A stretch of DNA of 13,690 nucleotides from Bacteroidaceae bacterium. GTDB taxonomy: Bacteria; Bacteroidota; Bacteroidia; Bacteroidales; Bacteroidaceae. Shown piece by piece: positions 7,890 through 13,690 of the stretch. The number at the start of each line of letters is the position of its first letter. Positions within the stretch are counted from its first letter, which is position 1. Under the pieces are notes generated by a model, which was not told the origin of the DNA, made no database searches, and was given only the letters and a program-made list of their open reading frames with translations. The stretch is from assembly GCA_900768625.1 (NCBI GenBank), contig CAAGDO010000030.1, positions 1-13,690 of the forward strand. Direction: 5' to 3'. A program made the position numbers and the translations under genes.

Positions 7890-7919
7890 TAACTGAAACA
7901 CAAGATTTTACAAACCACT

Positions 7920-9305
7920 ATGTACCACAAGAGAATTATAGATAAATTTCTATTAGAATGGGCTTCACGCGATACACGTAAACCCATTCTACTTCGAGGA
8001 GCACGTCAGGTAGGCAAGTCTTCTGCTGTGCGTCATTTAGGCAAGCAATTCAAAAACTTTTTAGAAATAAATTTTGAGATGGAGCCTCAATACAAAGCCA
8101 TCTTCCAGCCCGACCTAAATGTCAATCGTATCGTTATGCAGATTTCCGCAATATCAGGCTCAAGGATAGATGAAGGCGAGACACTCCTCTTTATGGATGA
8201 GATACAGGAGTGTCCTGAGGCCATCATGTCTTTACGTTTCTTCAAAGAGAACATGCCACGACTTCATGTTATTGCAGCAGGCTCCCTATTAGAGTTCGCC
8301 CTTGCAGAATTACCGACATTTGGCGTAGGTCGAATTCACTCCATGTTCATGTATCCAATGACCTTCGATGAATTTCTTCTTGCCAACAAAGAAGATCTAT
8401 TACTCGAAGCCCGTAACGCAGCATCTTCACAATCTCCTCTTCCTGATCCATTGCACGACAAGTTAGTCAGCCTTCTTCGCACATACATGCTTGTAGGAGG
8501 AATGCCAGAATGTGTTGGCAAATGGGTTGAGACTCACGATTACTTGCTTTGTCAGGAAGTTCAAAATGATATACTTGTAAGCTATGAGGACGACTTTCCT
8601 AAATACAAGAAAAAAGCTGACGTCAATTTACTTCGCAACATATTGCGTAGCGCAGCCGTACAAGCCACGAAAAAGTTTGTCTATTCCAAAGTGGGCGACT
8701 ATAAGACTGCAGAAGTAAAGAGTGCGCTCAACTTGCTTATTCTTTCCGGATTACTAATTCCCGTAACACACACCAGCGCCAACGGACTTCCCTTAGGTAG
8801 CGAAGCAGACAATTCCTATCGTAAGATTCTGTTTTTTGACTGTGGACTTATGTTGCGGCTTTTGGGCATCACTACAGGAGATACGACCATGCTCACCACC
8901 CAAATACTTACAGCCACAGCAGCCGACCTCGTCAACAAAGGTACTATGGCAGAGCTTGTAGCCGGCTTGGAGATGCTTCACTATATGACCCCCAACTTGC
9001 GACATGAGTTGTATTATTGGGTACGCTTGTCAAAGAATTCATTAGCCGAAATCGACTATCTCCTGCCATCACATCTCAACATTCTCCCCATAGAGGTCAA
9101 AGCAGGAAACCAAGGTGGAATGAAAAGTTTGTGGGCTTTTATGCATGAAAAGCATATCACCGAAGCCGTTCGTTGCTCATTAGAGAATTTCGGAGAATTT
9201 TGTTACACTGACAAAGAAGATGCTGAAACCGTTCGTCACGTCAGCGTTTTCCCTCTCTATGCCGTTTCGCAGATAATAAAAGCCACAACATCCCAACCTC
9301 AGTAA
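7920..9305 (+). CDS. DUF4143 ATP-binding protein (AAA_14 + DUF4143)
   Basis: The 461-residue protein belongs to a large family of prokaryotic AAA ATPases of unknown cellular role, frequent in accessory regions of Bacteroidales. The N-terminus has a canonical Walker A, RGARQVGKSS (G27-S34), and Walker B, LLFMDEIQ (D93-E94), followed by VIAAGSLLEFAL, the sensor-1-like segment typical of the family. The C-terminal DUF4143 region ends in a PD-(D/E)XK-like core: AEIDYLL (D379) and LPIEVKAG (E392, K394). Both the ATPase and nuclease-fold residues are therefore present; nuclease activity is inferred. The ATG at 7920 sits just after a strong promoter in an A-rich context. The gene is AT-richer than nrdD or the GH95 gene and lies beside a broken DGR, which suggests transfer. 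It stands alone, with element B immediately after the stop. Confidence 0.88.
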   Translation: MYHKRIIDKFLLEWASRDTRKPILLRGARQVGKSSAVRHLGKQFKNFLEINFEMEPQYKAIFQPDLNVNRIVMQISAISGSRIDEGETLLFMDEIQECPEAIMSLRFFKENMPRLHVIAAGSLLEFALAELPTFGVGRIHSMFMYPMTFDEFLLANKEDLLLEARNAASSQSPLPDPLHDKLVSLLRTYMLVGGMPECVGKWVETHDYLLCQEVQNDILVSYEDDFPKYKKKADVNLLRNILRSAAVQATKKFVYSKVGDYKTAEVKSALNLLILSGLLIPVTHTSANGLPLGSEADNSYRKILFFDCGLMLRLLGITTGDTTMLTTQILTATAADLVNKGTMAELVAGLEMLHYMTPNLRHELYYWVRLSKNSLAEIDYLLPSHLNILPIEVKAGNQGGMKSLWAFMHEKHITEAVRCSLENFGEFCYTDKEDAETVRHVSVFPLYAVSQIIKATTSQPQ

Positions 9306-9350
9306 ATAAGTAGGTGTTCGAAATGAGTACTCATTTCGAACACCCACTCA
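9305..9350. repeat. Element B, containing a perfect 32-bp palindrome
   Basis: GGTGTTCGAAATGAGT (9313-9328) is followed with no spacer by its exact reverse complement (9329-9344), and pairing continues outward to 9309/9348 with one mismatch. The left end AATAAGTAGGTGTTCGAAAT matches elements A and C. It starts at the last base of the ATPase stop codon and could act as a terminator, although it lacks a T-run and a loop. Confidence 0.8.
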
Positions 9351-9412
9351 TCAGTCATCACTTTCATTTTTGCGGGAACAGGGCGATGGGGGAGCAGAAT
9401 ACGGAGTTGTCA

Positions 9413-9478
9413 GAGTACTTCAGTAGGAATACTTGAGTACTCCAGTAGGAATACTCCAGTACTCCTATGGAAGTACTG
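9413..9478. repeat. 22-bp tandem repeat built on AGTACT
   Basis: Three 22-bp units start at 9413, 9435 and 9457. The first two are nearly identical (GAGTACTYCAGTAGGAATAC) and the third diverges into CAGTACTCCTATGGAAGTAC. AGTACT is self-complementary, so adjacent units can pair as imperfect hairpins. It lies downstream of nrdG; no clear T-run terminator was seen in 9479-9556. Confidence 0.75.
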
Positions 9479-9556
9479 GGACGCGGCCGTGGGCCATGGT
9501 TTTTCGCCTTCGGTTGTTCGGTTTTCTTCCGCATACCAAGGGTGTATTGCCCCACC

Positions 9557-10042
9557 CTAGAAATCGCGATGCGGACGCATGCGGGCCGTGATATCCGTCA
9601 GATTGCCGTCGGCGGGATTGACACGATAGATGCGCTGGTTCGTTGTGGGGGAACTGAGCGGACCGAGGCGGGGGATATACGGACCCAGCTTGAGATAGTC
9701 AAGCGAAGCGGCCAGCACATCGGGAGCGGGTTGCCAGGTGCGGCCCGAATACCATCCGGTTCGGATGCGTCCGCCATAGTGGGCACGCACATAGCGGCAG
9801 AGGGACAATACGGCCTCCGGGTCGTTGTCTCCGCCCTGGATACCCACGCAGGTCAAGGTGTCGCCATAGCGGTCGATGAGGGCGGTGATACGTTCGGGGG
9901 TCAGTTCCTCGCCGATGTCCTTGCGGAGAAAGGCGCTGTGGCACCCCTCGCAGCGGTTGGGGCAAAGGGTGAGGTTGATGGCAAGGGTCACTTCGTCAGG
10001 GTATTCCTGGAAGACGACGTCGTGGTTGTAGTATTTAAGCAT
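9557..10042 (-). CDS. nrdG: Anaerobic ribonucleotide reductase activating protein (radical SAM)
   Basis: This enzyme uses a 4Fe-4S cluster and S-adenosylmethionine to place the glycyl radical on NrdD, so it is needed for anaerobic dNTP synthesis. The CX3CX2C cluster motif is CPNRCEGC (C27, C31, C34). GGDNDPEAVL takes the place of the usual SAM-binding GGEP-like motif. Length (161 residues) fits the short NrdG family. The start at 10042 (MLKYYNHDVVFQEYPDE) is chosen because homologues typically begin there; an in-frame start at 10078 adds 12 residues without family character. The gene lies downstream of nrdD on the same strand, about 180 bp away, with a hairpin terminator and element C in between. 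Expression may therefore depend on read-through or on a promoter I cannot identify. Confidence 0.9.
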   Translation of the reverse strand: MLKYYNHDVVFQEYPDEVTLAINLTLCPNRCEGCHSAFLRKDIGEELTPERITALIDRYGDTLTCVGIQGGDNDPEAVLSLCRYVRAHYGGRIRTGWYSGRTWQPAPDVLAASLDYLKLGPYIPRLGPLSSPTTNQRIYRVNPADGNLTDITARMRPHRDF

Positions 10043-10092
10043 AGGATAGAATTCGATGATTAGGGAGAAAGCAGGCATTCTGTTTGCCGTTG

Positions 10093-10130
10093 AAAAGCAA
10101 GGCCCCCTCTCGGCAGGAGAAGGGGCCTTG
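10093..10130 (-). terminator. Hairpin terminator between nrdD and nrdG
   Basis: CAAGGCCCC (10098-10106) pairs with GGGGCCTTG (10122-10130). On the - strand the stem is followed by CTTTTC, giving a Rho-independent terminator or attenuator downstream of nrdD and just before the nrdG start. A weaker TTT follows on the + strand. Confidence 0.7.
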
Positions 10131-10160
10131 TTTGCGGCGCTCAGCTGTGGCGTTCCTTAT

Positions 10161-10230
10161 TTAAGTAGGTGTTCAAAATGAGTTTATACGATCAGCAGGT
10201 GCTATTTTCACATTGAAAGCACCTACTTAT
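10161..10230. repeat. Element C with perfect inverted ends, overlapping the end of nrdD
   Basis: TAAGTAGGTG (10162-10171) and its exact complement CACCTACTTA (10220-10229) bound a 48-bp interior containing ACGATCAGC, which element A also has. A nested inverted repeat, AGGTGCT/AGCACCT, lies inside. The right end covers the nrdD stop codon: Asp-Lys-stop is read from GATAAGTAG, the end sequence of the element family. Confidence 0.75.
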
Positions 10231-12325
10231 CTGCCTCGACGCGCTGATAGTAGCGGCGTGCGGCTTCGTGCTGACGGTCGATGGAGAAGTTCGACACGCG
10301 CTTGAGATAGCCGATGATTCGGGTCAGATAGTCGAGATTCGTGGAATGACACTTCGGGCACTCGTGGAGATGGTGCTTCGTGATGAAGCCGCAGTCGTTG
10401 CAGAGCGTGTTGGGGATGTTGAAAGTGAAATAGTTGCATCCCTCCTTGGCTGCCACGCGGAGCAACTGGCGATACTGGGGCTGCGAGAGGTGTTCGTCGA
10501 GGTTCATATGGAGTGCCGAACCGCCCGTGAGATGGGCGATATAGCGGCGACCGTGGAGACGGAACTTCTCGATGATGTCGGTGTTGGGGTCCTCAACGAC
10601 GTAGAAATAGGAGTTGTAGCACTCACGGGGCACATAGTAGCCGTCTTCCTTGTCCCAGCGGGCATGCTTCACGCCGACATTCTCGGCAGGAATCATTTCG
10701 CAGTTGAACATCACGTCCTTCGTGCGGTACTTGTGGTTGTAGTTCTCCACCAGTCCCAGGATGTCACCCACGAACTTCTCGTATTCAGCATTGTCGCTGA
10801 TGGTGATGCCGAGGCTTTCTGCAGCTTCGACCATACCGTTCACGCCTACAGTGAGGTACTGACGCTTGATGTTGATATAGCCGGCATCGAAGAGGGGGAG
10901 CATACCCTTGTTGAGGAGATCGAGGAGGTTCTCGTTGTAGGCCAGCTGCACCTTGTGGACGAGGTCGACCACGTCGTCGATGAATTCCAGATAGCTACGG
11001 CCTTCACGGGTGGCCTGCTGCACGCAACGGTTGAGATTGATGGTCAGCACGGACTTCGAACCGGTGCTCACGCCGCCGGCTCCGAGGGTATAGCTGAAGC
11101 CGTTGTCCTGGATCTCGTTGCGCAGACGGCAGCAAGAGGCGAGGGAGTCGGCGTTGTCGCTCATGTAGGTGAAGAAGCTATGTCCTTCGGCATACATCTG
11201 TGCGGTGAAGTCGCCGTATTCCGTGTCCTTCACGTCGCCGTTCTCCGAAAGGAGGGCCATCGTTTCAACAGGGAAGGTGAGCACGGCTTTCGTGCGCTCC
11301 TGGTTGAACCAACGCATGAAACGGCGCTGGAGCCAGTCGAGAGCGGGCCAGTAGGGCTTTTCTCCATCGGGGAAATAGAAGTCGCCGAAGATGCTCTCGA
11401 AATAGTACTTGTCGTAGTAGGAAATGTTCCAGAACACGCTCTGGAAGTTACGTGCACCGGTGGGCTGGTTGATGGAGTAGACAATCTGCTCGAAGCAGTC
11501 GGTGATGACCTTGTCGATGGTGCGCTGACGGCTTGAGAGGTCCACGACCTTGTCGGCGTGAAGATAATAGTCCTTGCCGTATTCCATTTCCACGAAGTGG
11601 CTCATATACATGAGGAATTCGGGGGTGGCGCAGGCACCGGAGAGCATGGATGAAACCATGAACACCATGTTGACGAAACCGCCGCAGAACGACTTGAGGT
11701 TCGTCGGGGCCGTGCTGTTGCCACCGATGCTCTTCGTGCCGTTGAGCAACCAGGGATACATCGTGATGGAGGCGCAATAGTTGGCGAGCGACGTTTCGTC
11801 GTTCTTGTAGATATAGTGGTTGTTGAGCAGATAGATATAGCGGTCAGCCACTTCCTTGCCAAACATGGACTTGATACGGTCGCAGAGAAGGCGACGGTTG
11901 AGGCGGATGAAGCCCTGCTTGGGAAGTTCGCCGATGAGGGTGGCGATGTTCTTGTTCTCCACATTGGCGTTGGCATCGTACTTCGAGCCGCTGGCGGGGT
12001 TCGTGGAGTTGCAGTAGTTGATGAGGAAGCGCAGTTTGTCGGCTGTTTCACGGTCAGTCTCGTGCTGCTTACGATAAAGCATGAAGGCTTTGGCCACTTC
12101 AAAGTGCTGCTCTGCCATAAGGGCCACTTCCACCTGGTTCTGGATGTCTTCCACGCTCATGCCATTGCAGAAGCGCAAGCGCTGCATGATGCGGTTGATG
12201 CCGTCGGCGTCAATGCTCTTGCTCTGTGAAGCGAATGACTTCAGCAGAGCGCTCTTGATTTTTTCAGTGGAGAAGCGTTCGGTCGAGCCGTCGCGCTTGG
12301 TGATCATGAAATTGTCGGTGCACAT
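10223..12325 (-). CDS. nrdD: Anaerobic (class III) ribonucleoside-triphosphate reductase
   Basis: NrdD reduces ribonucleoside triphosphates to dNTPs using a glycyl radical, normally with formate as reductant. The 700-residue protein starts with an ATP-cone domain (MITKRDGSTERFSTEKIKSA, about residues 7-26 and onward), the allosteric site that senses ATP/dATP. The catalytic barrel contains the ADSLASCCRLRNE segment with candidate active-site cysteines. The C-terminus has the zinc site CNDC (C642, C645) and CPKC (C656, C659), followed by RIIGYLKR, where G672 is the predicted radical glycine. The frame is open to 12427, but the extra 34 residues look like leader sequence. ATG 12325 (MCTDNFMITK) follows A-rich TTTCAAAACAAC and is preferred; ATG 12307 is possible. 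nrdG follows on the same strand. The stop codon lies within element C. Confidence 0.94.
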   Translation of the reverse strand: MCTDNFMITKRDGSTERFSTEKIKSALLKSFASQSKSIDADGINRIMQRLRFCNGMSVEDIQNQVEVALMAEQHFEVAKAFMLYRKQHETDRETADKLRFLINYCNSTNPASGSKYDANANVENKNIATLIGELPKQGFIRLNRRLLCDRIKSMFGKEVADRYIYLLNNHYIYKNDETSLANYCASITMYPWLLNGTKSIGGNSTAPTNLKSFCGGFVNMVFMVSSMLSGACATPEFLMYMSHFVEMEYGKDYYLHADKVVDLSSRQRTIDKVITDCFEQIVYSINQPTGARNFQSVFWNISYYDKYYFESIFGDFYFPDGEKPYWPALDWLQRRFMRWFNQERTKAVLTFPVETMALLSENGDVKDTEYGDFTAQMYAEGHSFFTYMSDNADSLASCCRLRNEIQDNGFSYTLGAGGVSTGSKSVLTINLNRCVQQATREGRSYLEFIDDVVDLVHKVQLAYNENLLDLLNKGMLPLFDAGYINIKRQYLTVGVNGMVEAAESLGITISDNAEYEKFVGDILGLVENYNHKYRTKDVMFNCEMIPAENVGVKHARWDKEDGYYVPRECYNSYFYVVEDPNTDIIEKFRLHGRRYIAHLTGGSALHMNLDEHLSQPQYRQLLRVAAKEGCNYFTFNIPNTLCNDCGFITKHHLHECPKCHSTNLDYLTRIIGYLKRVSNFSIDRQHEAARRYYQRVEADK

Positions 12326-12823
12326 GTTGTTTTGAAAGAAATGGTGGGGGTGAAACGTCACGGTCTTCTGCCTGATGCCCGTGGCTGACAGCCCATCGGC
12401 CGGATGGTGCGCCACGAGAGAACGCAAGGGGCAAAGGCATGCCCTCCTCCGCGTTTCGGCGGGGGTGAAGGATTCATTCGTCCGGGGGGACCCCGAAGCG
12501 GATTCTGGAGACGTTTTTGGGTGTTAATTTTTGTAATTTCGGGAAACTTTTGAAATTTCCGTCTTCCAAAAGTTTTCCGTTTTGGAGAACATCCTGTTCT
12601 TCACGGCAGCCTTTGACCGTTTAGTCGACAGTCATGCGCTGCACAGGTCTTGCGGAGGATAAGCCATCGTTTCCGGAATTCTTGCCAGAGCAAAAGTTTC
12701 GGACAAAACCATTGATTTACAATCACTTGCGCGTGTGATGCAAATCTTCCATGGGTGTTATCCGTGGGGCTCCGACGTCTTTTGTCCTGTCATAAGGAAA
12801 GGGCATCGTCCGCTTTGCGAGGG
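12326..12823 (-). other. Long, structured leader region of nrdD
   Basis: About 500 bp separate the nrdD ATG from the only good -7 box. The stretch contains GC-rich inverted segments (around 12440-12510) and a clean 12-bp hairpin, GGGAAACTTTTG (12541-12552) with CAAAAGTTTTCC (12567-12578), whose one irregular pair is a G-T wobble. No known riboswitch class, NrdR box or small gene was recognised. Short frames crossing it have no family resemblance. Confidence 0.45.
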
Positions 12824-12831
12824 CAAAGATA
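12824..12831 (-). promoter_or_regulatory. Candidate -7 box of nrdD
   Basis: Read on the - strand this is TATCTTTG, the only full TAnnTTTG match found in the 500 bp upstream of nrdD on that strand. A weak TTTCG at 12852-12856 sits at about -33 spacing. Confidence 0.45.
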
Positions 12832-13180
12832 CGGCATTAAAATGGAAAACTCGAAATTTCCCGAAACAATCTTTCCATCTTTTTTCGGACAACTTTCAGC
12901 AACAGTTGCAAAGCTTCGCCGTAAGTCTTTGAGAATGGGCAACTTAGGGTCTAGAGGCTTCGACAGACAAAAAAATGCGCTGAAAGAGGCAGACCGGAGC
13001 GGATTTTAGGGAAAAGGAATCGACGTGGAATTTTGCCCTTCACAGGAGAACTCATTGCATAGCCAAAACCTTTTACATCGATGACGTTTATCTCTTCTTT
13101 TTGCGTGCTCCGCACGCTGTTCTTTTCACGTTAATGGCCGCCAAAGCCATGAATGCCCATCAATGTTTCGCACTGCACGT
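12832..13180. other. Non-coding intergenic region
   Basis: No gene is supported here. The features seen are TTTCCCGAAA (12857-12866), an inverted partner of TTTCGGGAAA near 12537; a GCGTGC/GCACGC hairpin at 13103-13117; and CATGAATGCCCATCAATG near 13148, which resembles words inside the adjacent repeat in inverted orientation and may be part of it. Confidence 0.4.
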
Positions 13181-13328
13181 GCGTAGCACGCCATTAACGA
13201 CAATTCCATAGCTTCGCTGTGCCTGAACCATTAAAGCCCATTGAGCCGCAAGCATGCACAAAAAGAATTCATGGTCATCAATGGTTTTGGAGATCATTCA
13301 TGTTGAAGAAACCGCGCAAAGCGCAAAT
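13181..13328 (+). repeat. Dispersed intergenic repeat, right copy
   Basis: This is the second copy of the element at 35-181, in the same orientation and of almost equal length. It lies upstream of the Rpn gene promoter, much as the left copy lies upstream of the GH95 promoter. Confidence 0.75.
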
Positions 13329-13418
13329 GCCCACCGATGAAGAGCATATCCCAATCCTTGTCACAGCCTTTTATATACGAGAATTGAGCCAATTAATGGG
13401 GCTACGCCAAGAAATAGG

Positions 13419-13449
13419 TTGCGCGATTGCAAGGAAATCCCTACCTTTG
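13419..13449 (+). promoter_or_regulatory. Promoter of the Rpn-family gene
   Basis: TTG at 13419-13421 and TACCTTTG at 13442-13449 are 20 bp apart, a good Bacteroidetes promoter. The leader to the ATG at 13535 would be about 80 nt. Confidence 0.7.
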
Positions 13450-13534
13450 CAAAAGATGTAAGAAGCACCTATAGACATGGCGCAAGTTCTGTCCGCGGCT
13501 TGCACAAATAATCTACAAATAAAACTCTTCAACC

Positions 13535-13690
13535 ATGGGCAAGTTCATCAACCCCTTCACAGATTGGGGCTTTAAACATATCTTTGGGCGAGACATATCG
13601 AAGGATCTGCTCATTGACTTCCTCACCGGACTTTTTTCAGGAAAAATGCGGATCACCAATCTGAAATTCTGCAATACAGAGCAGATTCCG
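13535..13690 (+). CDS. Rpn-family recombination-promoting nuclease / putative transposase, 5' part only
   Basis: Only the first 52 codons are in the window; the frame is open to the right edge. The visible protein starts MGKFINPFTDWGFKHIFG and continues through KDLLIDFLTGLF to NTEQ. This is the characteristic opening of PD-(D/E)XK family transposase/Rpn proteins (PF12784 type), which are abundant in Bacteroidales. Characterised relatives are DNA endonucleases that raise recombination; some have been implicated in phage defence. The catalytic residues lie further downstream and cannot be checked. The ATG follows A-rich leader sequence and a strong promoter. Confidence 0.82.
   Translation, partial: MGKFINPFTDWGFKHIFGRDISKDLLIDFLTGLFSGKMRITNLKFCNTEQIP

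Noticed and set aside
7623..7892. 89-codon + strand frame that reads the 33-bp repeats as 11-residue repeats
   Set aside because: It overlaps the DGR RT remnant and the ATPase promoter, has no start context and ends inside the -7 region; the periodicity comes from a unit length divisible by three.
9364..9555. 63-codon - strand frame downstream of nrdG
   Set aside because: It translates the 22-bp tandem repeat and has no independent support.
9305..10230. CRISPR array
   Set aside because: The repeats here are tandem or inverted without regular unique spacers, and no cas gene is present.
10268..11536. 422-codon + strand frame antisense to nrdD
   Set aside because: It is a shadow of nrdD codon bias with no recognisable domain; nrdD is unambiguous on the other strand.
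12326..12520. Cobalamin or other known riboswitch upstream of nrdD
   Set aside because: I looked for conserved boxes and found none convincing; GC-rich inverted segments alone do not identify a class.
13219..13461. 80-codon + strand frame over the right repeat
   Set aside because: The equivalent frame is shifted in the left copy, and it overlaps the Rpn promoter.

Overview
The window looks like a piece of a Bacteroidales chromosome, most likely Prevotella or a close relative. Three things point there. Promoters match the Bacteroidetes form (a TTTG/TTG box, a 19-20 bp spacer, then TAnnTTTG). Start codons follow A-rich sequence instead of Shine-Dalgarno sites. The gene families are typical of the group: a secreted GH95 fucosidase, an AAA-like ATPase fused to a PD-(D/E)XK nuclease, a DUF4143 ATPase, an Rpn-family nuclease and a Bacteroides-type diversity-generating retroelement (DGR). 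No search could be run, so the genus is inference.

Layout. 1-444: a dispersed repeat, then a promoter and leader. 445-3396 (+): secreted GH95 alpha-L-fucosidase-type enzyme, followed by a very strong 31-bp hairpin. 3540-3632: a short element with inverted ends (element A). 3749-5314 (+): AAA-ATPase-like/PD-(D/E)XK protein, separated by a bidirectional terminator from a convergent dGTPase gene (5436-6788, -). 7055-7635 (-): a DGR remnant, made of an asparagine-codon-rich template repeat next to a reverse transcriptase that has lost its N-terminal part. 7788-7889: 33-bp tandem repeats that form the promoter region of a DUF4143 ATPase (7920-9305, +). 9305-9478: element B, a perfect 32-bp palindrome, and a 22-bp tandem repeat. 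9557-10042 (-) nrdG and 10223-12325 (-) nrdD form the anaerobic (class III) ribonucleotide reductase, with a hairpin terminator and element C between them. 12326-13534: about 1.2 kb without genes, holding a long nrdD leader and promoter, a second copy of the repeat found at the left end, and a promoter for an Rpn-family nuclease that runs off the right edge (13535 onward).

Functionally, nrdD/nrdG (making dNTPs without oxygen) and dgt (hydrolysing dGTP or related dNTPs) are housekeeping nucleotide-pool genes of an anaerobe, and the GH95 enzyme fits a gut or mucosal glycan degrader. The accessory part is the AT-richer block at about 7050-9350, where a broken DGR meets a DUF4143 ATPase.

The best leads are the DGR remnant with a template repeat that still looks intact, and a family of three short elements (A, B, C) with shared ends, one of which supplies the last codons of nrdD.
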